Assembly (NCBI GenBank): GCA_910584485.1 | Contig: CAJUAV010000001.1 | Span: 310,001 to 374,000 of the forward strand | Direction of reading: 5' to 3' | Origin: an uncultured Alistipes sp. | GTDB lineage: Bacteria; Bacteroidota; Bacteroidia; Bacteroidales; Rikenellaceae | DNA: 64,000 bases | Shown here: one piece after another, positions 39,208 to 47,709 of the stretch | Numbering within the stretch: position 1 is the first letter of the stretch | Layout of the letters: every line of letters begins with the position of its first letter | Notes under the pieces: generated by a model | What the model saw: only the letters and a program-made list of their open reading frames with translations | What the model was told of the DNA's origin: nothing | Databases searched by the model: none | Made by a program: the position numbers and the translations under genes

Positions 39208-40017
39208 CTATTTCTGCGGCTCGGCAGGCTGTTCGAAGCCCTCGGAGGTGGCGCGCTCCTCCATGCGGCGGATGCGCGTATCGAGGTCGGGATGGGTCGA
39301 GAAGAGCTGGTTGAGCTTGCTGCTCTTCTGCGCGCCCGCCTCCTCCTGCATCTGCTTCAGGCGGCGGAACGAGAGCGCCATGGCCCACGGATTCTTCTCG
39401 GCACGCTTCAGAAATTCGTAGCCGTAATCGTCCGCCTCGCGCTCCTGCTTCTGCGAATAGGTCGCCTGCACGAGCGCCTCGCCCAGATCGCCCAGCTGCG
39501 ACTCGGTCAGCGCCGCGGCCGTACCGCCCTTCGATGCCACGCCGTCCTTCAGCGCCGAGGTCAGCAGCGCCGTGCGGAAGGCCTTCTTCGAATCGCGGTG
39601 AGCGATGTGTCCCACCTCGTGACCGATGACGCCCAGCAGCTCTTCGTCGCTCATGATGTCCATCAGGGACGAGAAAACGCGGACGCTGCCGTCGGCACAG
39701 GCGAAGGCATTCACGTCGATCACGTCGTAGACCTTGAAATTGAGCTTGATGCCCTCGGCGTCGGTCAACCCCTCGGTCAGCTTCTTCAGGCGGATCGCAT
39801 AGGCGTTGTCATCGGCGCAGACGGGGTTGTGGGCATCCATCCAGTCGATGTACTCCTTGACGTAGGCCGCCATCTGCTCGTCGGTCAGCGTCACGGCCTG
39901 CACAGCCTTCGTTGCACCGCCGAGAGCCTTTTTCAGATTGAACTGCGCCATGGCCGACGTCGTGCAGACCAGGCTCGCAAGCAGAGTCAGACACCCTGCA
40001 AAGAAGGTTTTCTTCAT
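39208..40017 (-). CDS. Secreted M48-family metalloprotease
   Basis: 269 residues from ATG 40017 (longer frames run into ahcY). N-terminal signal peptide MKKTFFAGCLTLLASLVCTTSAMAQ; the zinc motif HEVGH in LLGVIGHEVGHIAHRDSKKAF and the third ligand in QEREADDYGYEFL identify a peptidase M48 (BepA/LoiP-like). Likely periplasmic or outer-membrane quality control. A FSTHPDLDTRIRRMEE block near the C-terminus is typical of the family. Starts 14 bases after the ahcY stop, so probably in its operon. Confidence 0.93.
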   Translation of the reverse strand: MKKTFFAGCLTLLASLVCTTSAMAQFNLKKALGGATKAVQAVTLTDEQMAAYVKEYIDWMDAHNPVCADDNAYAIRLKKLTEGLTDAEGIKLNFKVYDVIDVNAFACADGSVRVFSSLMDIMSDEELLGVIGHEVGHIAHRDSKKAFRTALLTSALKDGVASKGGTAAALTESQLGDLGEALVQATYSQKQEREADDYGYEFLKRAEKNPWAMALSFRRLKQMQEEAGAQKSSKLNQLFSTHPDLDTRIRRMEERATSEGFEQPAEPQK

Positions 40018-40031
40018 ACGTTGTAGATGGT

Positions 40032-41447
40032 TTAATAACGATAGTGTTCCGCTTTGTAAGGACCCTCGGGCTTCACGCCGATGTAGTCGGCCTGCTCCGC
40101 GGTCAGCGTCGTCAGCTCGACGCCCAGGTTCTCCAGATGAAGGCGCGCCACCTCCTCGTCGAGGTGCTTCGGCAGGCGGTAAACCCCCACTTCGAGCTGC
40201 TTCGTCCACAGCTCGATCTGCGCCAGACACTGGTTCGTGAAGCTGTTCGACATGACGAACGAAGGGTGTCCCGTCGCACAGCCGAGGTTCACCAGACGCC
40301 CCTCGGCCAGCACGAAGATCGCATGGCCGTCGGGGAAGGTGTATCGATCCACCTGCGGCTTGATCTCGCAGCGGACCGCCTCCGATGCGTTCAGGCGCGC
40401 CATCTGAATCTCGTTGTCGAAATGGCCGATGTTGCAAACGATCGCCTGATCGCGCATCCGCTCCATATGCTCCAGCGTGATGATATCGCGGTTGCCCGTG
40501 CAGGTGACGTAGATGTTGCCCTCGGCGAGCGCGCTCTCGACCGTCTTCACCTCGAAGCCCTCCATCGCCGCCTGCAAAGCGCAGATCGGGTCGATCTCCG
40601 TGACGATCACGCGGGCGCCGTACGAACGCATCGAGCGGGCGCAGCCCTTGCCGACATCGCCGTAGCCGCAGACAACCACCACTTTGCCCGCGATCATCAC
40701 GTCCGTGGCGCGCTTGATGCCGTCGGCCAGCGATTCGCGGCAGCCGTAGAGGTTGTCGAACTTCGACTTGGTGCACGAATCATTCACGTTGATCGCAGGG
40801 ACGAGCAATTCGCCCTCCTCCTGCATGCGATAGAGACGGTGGACGCCCGTCGTCGTCTCCTCGCTCACGCCGCGCCACTCGGCCACCGTGCGGTGCCACT
40901 TGTCGGGATCCTCGGCGAGGATCGTGCGCAGCGTCGAAAGAATCACCTCCTCCTCGTACGAAGAGGGGGCCGCATCGAGCGTCGAGGCATCGTTTTCGGC
41001 CTTGTAGCCCTTGTGGATCAGGAGCGTCGCATCGCCGCCGTCGTCGACGATCAGCTGCGGGCCCTTGCCGCCGGGGAACGAGAGGGCCATCGCCGTGCAC
41101 CACCAGTACTCGGGCAGCGTCTCGCCTTTCCAGGCGAAGACCGCCACGCCGCGCTCGGCGATCGCCGCTGCGGCATGGTCCTGCGTCGAGAAGATGTTGC
41201 ACGAGCACCAGCGCACCTCGGCACCCAGCTCGACGAGCGTTTCGATGAGCACGGCCGTCTGGATCGTCATGTGGAGCGAGCCCATGATGCGCACCCCCTT
41301 GAGGGGCTTCAGCGGGCCGTATTTGCGGCGCACCGCCATCAGGCCGGGCATCTCGTGTTCGGAAATCTCGATCTCCTTGCGTCCCCACTCGGCCAGCGAC
41401 AGATCGGCTACCTTATAGGGAAGGGTTGTGTCGGTAAAGGTTTTCAT
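40032..41447 (-). CDS. ahcY: Adenosylhomocysteinase
   Basis: NAD-dependent hydrolase that splits S-adenosylhomocysteine into homocysteine and adenosine in the methyl cycle. 471 residues with the opening LPYKVADLSLAEWGRKEI, SAH-site GSLHMTIQTAVLIETL, the catalytic region VNDSCTKSKFDNLYGCRESL, Rossmann VVVCGYGDVGKGCA and the typical end GPYKAEHYRY. The ~40-residue insertion of bacterial forms is present. No clear promoter was identified in its short upstream region. Confidence 0.97.
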   Translation of the reverse strand: MKTFTDTTLPYKVADLSLAEWGRKEIEISEHEMPGLMAVRRKYGPLKPLKGVRIMGSLHMTIQTAVLIETLVELGAEVRWCSCNIFSTQDHAAAAIAERGVAVFAWKGETLPEYWWCTAMALSFPGGKGPQLIVDDGGDATLLIHKGYKAENDASTLDAAPSSYEEEVILSTLRTILAEDPDKWHRTVAEWRGVSEETTTGVHRLYRMQEEGELLVPAINVNDSCTKSKFDNLYGCRESLADGIKRATDVMIAGKVVVVCGYGDVGKGCARSMRSYGARVIVTEIDPICALQAAMEGFEVKTVESALAEGNIYVTCTGNRDIITLEHMERMRDQAIVCNIGHFDNEIQMARLNASEAVRCEIKPQVDRYTFPDGHAIFVLAEGRLVNLGCATGHPSFVMSNSFTNQCLAQIELWTKQLEVGVYRLPKHLDEEVARLHLENLGVELTTLTAEQADYIGVKPEGPYKAEHYRY

Positions 41448-41537
41448 CTATTCTTTATTTGTTATGCGTTCTTTGTTCGGTTAGCACGGCTCGGGCTGCC
41501 GCGCTATCGCGCGAAGCCGCCCCCGTTCCTCATCGGG

Positions 41538-41906
41538 CTATCGGCCCTCCAGCACCGTGCGCCGATCCGCCTCCAGCTGTTCGCGCAGCGCTTCGATCGA
41601 AGCGAACTTGCGCTCCCCGCGGATCCGCTCGAAGAGCCGCACGCGGATCGGCCGCCCGTAGAGCGACCCTTCGAAGCCGAACAGATGCACTTCGAGCCGC
41701 CGCCGGTTGCCCCCCACCGAGGGGTTGCAGCCGAGGTTCGCCATCGCCGCGAAGCACGCTCCGTCGGCCTCGACCTCGGCGCGATAGACACCGTCGGCGG
41801 CCGTCAGCTCCGCGCCGACGGGCAGGTTGGCCGTCGGGAATCCCAGCACGCGGCCCAGCTGCCGCCCGTGCTCCACCACGCCGCAGACGAGAATCGGTTC
41901 GGTCAT
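41538..41906 (-). CDS. Stand-alone riboflavin kinase domain
   Basis: 122 residues matching only the flavokinase (C-terminal) domain of RibF: GVVEHGRQLGRVLGFPTANL with the PTAN Mg/ATP motif, ADGVYRAEV, MANLGCNPSVGG, EVHLFGFEGSLYGRPIRVRLFERIRGERKF. It should phosphorylate riboflavin to FMN. The N-terminal FMN adenylyltransferase half of normal bacterial RibF is absent; the ATG at 41906 overlaps the preceding gene's stop by 4 bases, so it is not simply cut off by a frameshift. FAD synthesis must be encoded elsewhere. Confidence 0.85.
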   Translation of the reverse strand: MTEPILVCGVVEHGRQLGRVLGFPTANLPVGAELTAADGVYRAEVEADGACFAAMANLGCNPSVGGNRRRLEVHLFGFEGSLYGRPIRVRLFERIRGERKFASIEALREQLEADRRTVLEGR

Positions 41907-43003
41907 ATCTTTTCGGTCAGTTTGCGCACGAGACTGAAGCGCGAGAAAAACTCCTTGGCGAAGACGCGCAGCACGGTGTAGGCCGGAATGGCCAACAGCA
42001 TGCCGAGGATGCCCGCCGCGGAGCCCGCGATGAGGATCACGATGAAGATTTCGAGCGGATGCGCCTTGACGCGCTCCGAATAGAGGGTCGGCTGCAACAC
42101 GAAATCGTCGAGCGACTTGAGCACGAGCAGCGAGCAGACGATCACGGCGGCCGTCTGTCCGACCGTCATGCCGTCGATGGGCGAAACGAGCCCGACGAAG
42201 AGCGACAGAATACCGCCGATCAGGGGGCCCGCATAGGGTACGACGTTCATCACGCCCATAATCAAGCCGATGAAGGCGGCGTCGGAGGTCCGCATGCCGA
42301 AGGCCGACATGATCACCGACACGGCGAGCATCAACAGCAGGCTTTCGGTCAGGATGCCGCGGAAATAGCGCGACAGCAGGTAGGTCACCTCGTCGAGCGC
42401 TCGGCGGATGTTCTCCGAATAGCGTTCGGGGAAGAGGCCCGTGACCATGGCGTAGAAAAGGCCGTCCTCCTTGAGGAAGAAGAAGGTGATGAACGAAATC
42501 GAGAAGAAGGCGACCGCCAGCGAAAGGGTCAGCCCGACGATCGACGAGAAGAGTTTGTTGATCGATTCGAGGTTGATCCAGTCGGCCAGCGAGGAGAGGA
42601 TCGCCTCGCTCAACGAAAACGACTCCTGCGGCAGGGCGAAGAAGGTCGACAGGTAGTTCTGAAGCCGCACGACGGGGGCTTCGATGCCTTGCAGCACCGC
42701 GGCGAAATCGAGCGTCGTGAGCTGGTTGAGCTTGTCGAAGACGAGCGGCACGAAGAGCCAGCCGCAGACCGCCGTCACAATCCAGATCACGAAGAGGGTC
42801 GCGAGCGCCGCCAGCGGACGGGGCACCTGCCACGAACGGATGCGGATACGTTCGAGCCGTCGCACGAGGGGCCGCCCCATGACGGCCAGCACGGCCGAGA
42901 TGAGGATGTAGCAGACGATCGACGAAAAATACCAGATCAAAAAGAGGACAACGGCCGTCAGAAGGACGCCGACCACGAATTTCCAAACCGATTGCAGAGT
43001 CAT
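41903..43003 (-). CDS. AI-2E family transporter (YdiK/PerM-like)
   Basis: 366-residue inner-membrane protein with about seven helices. Family hallmarks: paired N-terminal helices, a central amphipathic region, and the conserved MNVVPYAGPLIGGILSLFVGLV followed by LDDFVLQPTLYSERVKAHPLEIFIVIL. Members export solutes or act in Na+/H+ exchange; the quorum-signal role in the name is not shown here. Overlaps the riboflavin kinase gene by 4 bases (ATGA), implying coupling. Confidence 0.92.
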   Translation of the reverse strand: MTLQSVWKFVVGVLLTAVVLFLIWYFSSIVCYILISAVLAVMGRPLVRRLERIRIRSWQVPRPLAALATLFVIWIVTAVCGWLFVPLVFDKLNQLTTLDFAAVLQGIEAPVVRLQNYLSTFFALPQESFSLSEAILSSLADWINLESINKLFSSIVGLTLSLAVAFFSISFITFFFLKEDGLFYAMVTGLFPERYSENIRRALDEVTYLLSRYFRGILTESLLLMLAVSVIMSAFGMRTSDAAFIGLIMGVMNVVPYAGPLIGGILSLFVGLVSPIDGMTVGQTAAVIVCSLLVLKSLDDFVLQPTLYSERVKAHPLEIFIVILIAGSAAGILGMLLAIPAYTVLRVFAKEFFSRFSLVRKLTEKI

Positions 43004-43118
43004 GTGTGATCCAAATTTTACCCGCGGCCCGCACGGAGCGGGTTCGCGCGTTGCGCTGCAATTTTGCGGCCTTTCTCGGCAGCCGCAGGCTTCGGAGCGC
43101 GCCGCGACCGCCCGCAGG

Positions 43119-43796
43119 CTACTCCGCCGCGGGACGCAGGCGCGCGATCGGGGTCTGCGAACCCGTCACGGGATCGCCGATCTCGACCAGCAGCTCGCTG
43201 TTCTTGGGCAGCAGCACGTCGACGCGCGAACCGAACTTGATGAAGCCCGCCACGCTGTTCTGGTCCACCGGCGCCCCCACCTTCATGTAGGAGATGATGC
43301 GGCGGGCGATCAGCCCCGCAATCTGGCGGAAAAGGACCTTCTGTCCCGTCGGCATCGCCACGACGGTCGTCGTACGCTCGTTCTCGCTCGACGACTTGGG
43401 ATGCCACGCCACCAGGAAGCGGCCCGGGTGGTATTTGAAATACTCGACGCGGCCGCCTACGGGAACCCAGTTCATGTGGACGTTCGTAATCGACATGAAG
43501 ATCGAAATCTGCAGCATCTCCTCGTGCAGGTACTCCTCCTCGCGCACCACCTCCGTGACGACGACGCGTCCGTCGCACGGCGCGAAGACGAGCTCGGCAT
43601 CGTGGATGCGCACGCGGCGCGGCTCGCGGAAAAAGGCGACGACGAAGAACCAGAAGCAGCACAGGAACAGCGTTGCGGCCCAGATCAGCAGGCTTTCGTC
43701 GCGACTCGTCAGCAGGCGGTAGAAGAGGCACCAGACAAGGAGGCAGAAGAGCCCCGAGAGCAGGATGATTTTATATCCTTCCTTATTGATTTTCAT
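43119..43796 (-). CDS. psd: Phosphatidylserine decarboxylase
   Basis: Makes phosphatidylethanolamine from phosphatidylserine at the inner membrane. 225 residues from ATG 43796 (a TTG nine bases earlier would add three). Short psd type: two N-terminal helices, then FREPRRVRIHDAELVFAPCDGRV, the conserved FMSITNVHMNWVPVGG with catalytic His and YHPGRFLVAWHPKSSSENER. The self-cleavage site is the GS of IKFGSRVDVLLP, where the serine becomes the pyruvoyl group. Directly follows cdsA, so phospholipid synthesis genes are grouped. Confidence 0.95.
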   Translation of the reverse strand: MKINKEGYKIILLSGLFCLLVWCLFYRLLTSRDESLLIWAATLFLCCFWFFVVAFFREPRRVRIHDAELVFAPCDGRVVVTEVVREEEYLHEEMLQISIFMSITNVHMNWVPVGGRVEYFKYHPGRFLVAWHPKSSSENERTTTVVAMPTGQKVLFRQIAGLIARRIISYMKVGAPVDQNSVAGFIKFGSRVDVLLPKNSELLVEIGDPVTGSQTPIARLRPAAE

Positions 43797-43814
43797 GATT
43801 GACAAGAGGTTTCC

Positions 43815-44645
43815 TTAAAAGACGAAGAGCATGTAGACGAAGACGAAGGGGGTCGAGAGCAGCAGCGCGTCGAAGCGGTCGAGCATCCCGCCGTGGCCGG
43901 GGATGAGGGCGCCCGAATCCTTCACGCCCGCCGAACGCTTGAGCATCGATTCGGCCAGGTCGCCCAGCACGGCCGTCACGGCCGTCACGAGCGCCAGACC
44001 GCACCAGGCGGCCGTCGAAGCGTCGAGCAGCCACGCCGCTGCGGCACCCGCCGCCACGGCGCCCGCCACGCCTCCGAAGAAGCCCTCCCACGACTTTTTG
44101 GGCGAGAGGCGCGGAAAGAGGGGGCGGCGGCCGAAGGTCATCCCCACGAGGTAGGCGAAGACGTCGTTCGACCAGACGATGCAGATGCAGGCGATGAGCA
44201 CCCACGGATTGCGCACGGGGGCGCCGAGCGCGGGAATGTGGATGAGCAGCGCGAGCGGCAGCGCCACGTAGAGGACGCCGAGCAACGTCGAGGCGATATC
44301 GGCCAGCGGCTCCGTCTGCTTGCGATAGAGTTCGCAAACGAACATCACGAAGGGGAGCAGGAGCAGGAAAGCGGCGCCGCAGGCGAGCGGACGCATCGGG
44401 GCGGCCGTCGTGACGGTCACGCTGATCCACAGCAGGGTCAGCGCCGCGAGCGTGCCCAGCACGCGCTGGGGCCGCAGCCCGCGGCAGGCGGCCAGATCGT
44501 AGAACTCCTTCAATCCGAAGATCGTCAGCAGGGCCACGAGCGCCGACAGGCTCCAGGGCGACCAGAGAATGGCTCCCCACACCACGATCAGGAGGCCGAG
44601 GCCGCTGACGGCGCGGATCGCCAGGTTTTTCATTTTATCGTTCAT
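43815..44645 (-). CDS. cdsA: Phosphatidate cytidylyltransferase
   Basis: Makes CDP-diacylglycerol from phosphatidate and CTP in the inner membrane. 276 residues with seven to eight hydrophobic helices. The family signature is complete: SMLKRSAGVKDSGALIPGHGGMLDRFDALL, with the KR..KD..PGHGG..DR spacing. Lies between ftsH and psd on the same strand with short gaps (24 and 18 bases). Confidence 0.96.
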   Translation of the reverse strand: MNDKMKNLAIRAVSGLGLLIVVWGAILWSPWSLSALVALLTIFGLKEFYDLAACRGLRPQRVLGTLAALTLLWISVTVTTAAPMRPLACGAAFLLLLPFVMFVCELYRKQTEPLADIASTLLGVLYVALPLALLIHIPALGAPVRNPWVLIACICIVWSNDVFAYLVGMTFGRRPLFPRLSPKKSWEGFFGGVAGAVAAGAAAAWLLDASTAAWCGLALVTAVTAVLGDLAESMLKRSAGVKDSGALIPGHGGMLDRFDALLLSTPFVFVYMLFVF

Positions 44646-44669
44646 CGGGTAGCAGTTTTTGAATCGGGG

Positions 44670-46853
44670 TTATTCGGCGGCGACGGGTTCGCGCGCCTCC
44701 GTCGCCGCGGTCGCGGGGTCGGAGGAGGGGGCGCCGCTCGGCGATGCCTCGGGGAAGGCCTTCGTCGGAGCGGCATGCGCGGTCTCGCTCGGCGTTCCGT
44801 GCGCAGTTTCGTCCGAAGCTCCGTGCGCAGGTCCGTTCGGGGTTCCGTTCGAGGATCCGTCCGCAGGTCCGTTCGGAGTTCCGTGCGGGGTTCCATGCGG
44901 CGCGGCATCGACCGGGGTTTCGGCCGCGCGTGCGGCGGCCTCGCTCTTTTTCCGCGGGCCGAAGATGCGTTCGACATCCTCGGTAAAGACCACCTCGCGT
45001 GCCAGCAGCAGTTCGGCCAGCTCGCGCAGCCCCTCGCGGTGCTCCGTAAGCACGCGCAGGGCCATGGCATACGCCTCGTCGATCAGGCGGCGCGCCTCGG
45101 CGTCGATCGATCGGGCGGTCTGCTCCGAGTAGGGTTTCGTCAGCGCCATGTCGCTCTGGCCCGTCGAATCGTAATAGGAGAGCGACCCCACCTCGGGGCT
45201 CATGCCGTAATAGGCCACCATGGCGTAGGCCTGTTTCGTGGCACGCTCCAGGTCGTTCAGCGCCCCCGTCGAAATTTCGCCGAAGGTCAGCTGCTCCGAC
45301 ACGCGGCCGCCGAGCGTCGCGGCCAGCTCGTCCATGAGCTGCTCGCGCGTGGTGATCTGCCGCTCCTCGGGGAGGTACCACGCCGCGCCCAGCGCACGTC
45401 CGCGCGGGATGATCGTCACCTTGATGAGCGGGCTGGCATGTTCGAGCAGCCAGCTGACCGTCGCATGACCCGCCTCGTGATAGGCGATCGTGCGCTTCTC
45501 GGAGGCGGTAATGATCTTGTTCTTGCGCTCCAGGCCGCCGATGATGCGGTCGATGGCGGCCAGGAAATCCTCCTTGGCCACCTGTTTCTTGTCGTGGCGC
45601 GCCGCGATGAGAGCCGCCTCGTTGCAGACGTTGGCGATGTCGGCGCCCGAGAAACCCGGGGTCTGCCGCGCCAGGAAAGCGGTGTCGAGCGCGGGATCGA
45701 GCTTGAGCGGACGCAGGTGCACGGCGAAGATCTCCTCGCGCTCCTTCACGTCGGGCAGCCCCACCTCGATCTGACGGTCGAAGCGGCCCGCACGCATCAG
45801 CGCCTTGTCCAGAATGTCGGCACGGTTCGTCGCCGCGAGGACGATCACCCCCGCGTTGGTCTGGAAGCCGTCCATCTCGGTGAGCAGCTGGTTGAGCGTG
45901 TTCTCGCGCTCGTCGTTGCCCGAGAAACCCGCATTCTTGCCGCGGGCGCGGCCGATGGCGTCGATCTCGTCGATGAAGACGATGCAGGGGGCCTTCTGTT
46001 TGGCCTGTTCGAAAAGATCGCGCACGCGCGAGGCGCCCACGCCGACGAACATTTCGACGAAATCCGAACCCGAAATCGAGAGGAACGGCACATTCGCCTC
46101 CCCCGCCACGGCCTTCGCCAGCAGTGTCTTACCCGTTCCCGGGGGACCTACGAGCAGGGCCCCCTTCGGAATCTTGGCGCCCAGCTCGCGGTATTTGTCG
46201 GCCTTTTTCAGGAAATCGACGATCTCCATGATCTCCACCTTCGCCTCTTCGAGCCCCGCGACATCCTTGAAGGTCACGGGCTTCTTCTCGTCCTTGTCGA
46301 AGACCTGCGCGCGCGCCTTGCCGACATTCATGATGCCGGCACCGCCTCCCGCGCCGCCGCGCGACATGGAGCGCATGATGAAGAACCACAGTCCGATGAA
46401 GACGAGCCACGGCAGCAGACTGCCGACGATGTTCATCCACTCGTTCCGCTCGTTGGCGTAGACGATCGGCACCTGCCGCGCCGAACGCTCCTCGACCTCC
46501 TTCAGATCCTCGCGGAAGGTATCCACCGAGCCGATCGTGAAGAAGAGCTGCGCCCCCTCCTTCGGAAGGCGGGCCAGCCGCTTGTCCGTCGCCGAGCTGT
46601 CGCGCAGCCGCTCGATCGCCTCCTTGTCGAGGTAGACCTCGGCGCGGTCGCGGTTCACGACGCGGATACGCTCCACGGCGCCCTCCTCGACGAGCCGTTC
46701 GACCATCGTCCAGTCCCCCTCGACGGGCGAGCCCTCCCGTTCGCCGAGCATCCACCACGAGAGGATGAAGACGGCGATCAGGCCGTAGACCCACAAAATC
46801 GAAGGACGCGGCAGATTCATGCCGCTTTTGCGCTGTTTATTTCCGTTTGCCAT
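44670..46853 (-). CDS. ftsH: ATP-dependent zinc metalloprotease FtsH
   Basis: Membrane AAA+ protease for quality control of membrane and regulatory proteins. 727 residues: two membrane helices (about 17-35 and 131-149) around a periplasmic domain, Walker A GPPGTGKT, Walker B IVFIDEIDAIG, SRH AATNRADILDKALMRAGRFDRQ, zinc motif HEAGHA and the third ligand in GALNDLERAT. The C-terminal ~90 residues are a low-complexity tail of repeated HGTPxG/NGPADG units, unlike the ordered rest. Second gene of the rsfS-ftsH-cdsA-psd operon. Confidence 0.97.
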   Translation of the reverse strand: MANGNKQRKSGMNLPRPSILWVYGLIAVFILSWWMLGEREGSPVEGDWTMVERLVEEGAVERIRVVNRDRAEVYLDKEAIERLRDSSATDKRLARLPKEGAQLFFTIGSVDTFREDLKEVEERSARQVPIVYANERNEWMNIVGSLLPWLVFIGLWFFIMRSMSRGGAGGGAGIMNVGKARAQVFDKDEKKPVTFKDVAGLEEAKVEIMEIVDFLKKADKYRELGAKIPKGALLVGPPGTGKTLLAKAVAGEANVPFLSISGSDFVEMFVGVGASRVRDLFEQAKQKAPCIVFIDEIDAIGRARGKNAGFSGNDERENTLNQLLTEMDGFQTNAGVIVLAATNRADILDKALMRAGRFDRQIEVGLPDVKEREEIFAVHLRPLKLDPALDTAFLARQTPGFSGADIANVCNEAALIAARHDKKQVAKEDFLAAIDRIIGGLERKNKIITASEKRTIAYHEAGHATVSWLLEHASPLIKVTIIPRGRALGAAWYLPEERQITTREQLMDELAATLGGRVSEQLTFGEISTGALNDLERATKQAYAMVAYYGMSPEVGSLSYYDSTGQSDMALTKPYSEQTARSIDAEARRLIDEAYAMALRVLTEHREGLRELAELLLAREVVFTEDVERIFGPRKKSEAAARAAETPVDAAPHGTPHGTPNGPADGSSNGTPNGPAHGASDETAHGTPSETAHAAPTKAFPEASPSGAPSSDPATAATEAREPVAAE

Positions 46854-46856
46854 ACT

Positions 46857-47216
46857 TTACAGTTCGTATTCGTAGCGTTCGATCGGGGCGTCGGCCCACA
46901 GCTCCTCCAACTTGTAGAAGCCGCGCAGGTCGCTCTGGAAAATGTGCACCACGACGTCCACGTAGTCCATCGCCACCCACAATCCCGTCTGCTGCCCCTC
47001 GATGCGCCACGCCTTTTCGCCGAGCGTCTCGCGCACCCGCTCCTCGATGCCGTCGGCGATGGCGCAGGTCTGCGTCGTCGAGTCGGCGTTGCAGACCACG
47101 AAATGCGAGCAGATCGCTCCGTCGAAGCCCGAGAGGTCCAACGATACAATATCCTTACCTTTTTTATCCTGGATCGCCGAAACGATCGTATCGATGAGTT
47201 GTTGCTGTTTCTCCAT
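46857..47216 (-). CDS. rsfS: Ribosomal silencing factor RsfS
   Basis: 119 residues; binds ribosomal protein L14 and blocks subunit joining when nutrients are short. Typical segments are DIVSLDLSGFDGAICSHFVVCNADSTTQTCAIADGIEE in outline, then GQQTGLWVAMDYVDVVVHIFQSDLRGFYKLEELWADA. Start is ATG 47216; the same frame runs on upstream through repeat DNA but the -7 element TATCTTTG (minus, 47247-47254) limits it. First gene of the operon with ftsH, 3 bases apart. Confidence 0.95.
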   Translation of the reverse strand: MEKQQQLIDTIVSAIQDKKGKDIVSLDLSGFDGAICSHFVVCNADSTTQTCAIADGIEERVRETLGEKAWRIEGQQTGLWVAMDYVDVVVHIFQSDLRGFYKLEELWADAPIERYEYEL

Positions 47217-47238
47217 AAATTCGGTCAATAGGTCGCTA

Positions 47239-47254
47239 TATCTTTGCAAAGATA
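47239..47254. promoter_or_regulatory. Back-to-back promoter palindrome TATCTTTGCAAAGATA
   Basis: A perfect 16-base palindrome made of two head-on TATCTTTG -7 elements. The minus-strand one serves rsfS; the plus-strand one would fire into repeat DNA where no gene is seen. Confidence 0.7.
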
Positions 47255-47394
47255 CGAAAGACGATCCGAAAAACGAAAAATCGCGGGACGAAATTGCCTT
47301 TTTCGGCGAGATTGGCGGTCGGATCGGCCACGGAAAGGGGTGCGGGAGGGGCTTCGCGGGCGGAGGAGAGAGACGAGCAGTTGCGTACTTTTGA

Positions 47395-47700
47395 GCTTTC
47401 GGTTCGGCCCGCAGCCGAGCGGAGGGATCTGCGATCGAAGAGAGCAGCCCTCCGCCAGGGGGCGCTGCGGGCTGCATACGATCGGTGCTCGGAGCTTTCC
47501 TCGGAGCCGCAGCTTGCGAAGGGACGCCCCATGCGGGCCTAAAGCGGGGCGAAGCTGCGGGCTGCCGCGCTAAAGCGCGAATTTTGACCGGGTCCAAGCC
47601 TGCGGCGAGCACGCACTCGTTTAGAGTTGCGGGCCTCCGCCGGGGGAGGCTGCGGCCCGCCAGGGATCGACACCCGTTGCCGCAGATCGCGGCCGAACAA
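47395..47700. repeat. Mosaic GC-rich palindromic repeat cluster
   Basis: In the 490-base gap between rsfS and oxyR. Modules CAGCCGAGCGGAGGG..GCAGCCCTCCGCCAGGGGGCG (47410-47470), GCAGCTTGCGAAGGGACG..GCGGGC (47510-47575), and GCGGGCCTCCGCC..GGGAGGCTGCGGCCCGCC (about 47628). 47255-47394 holds no recognisable feature. Confidence 0.82.
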
Positions 47701-47709
47701 AAGAAGGCA

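Noticed and set aside
39208..40776. 522-residue version of the M48 protease
   Set aside because: The upstream part is antisense-frame reading of ahcY; a signal peptide begins at ATG 40017.
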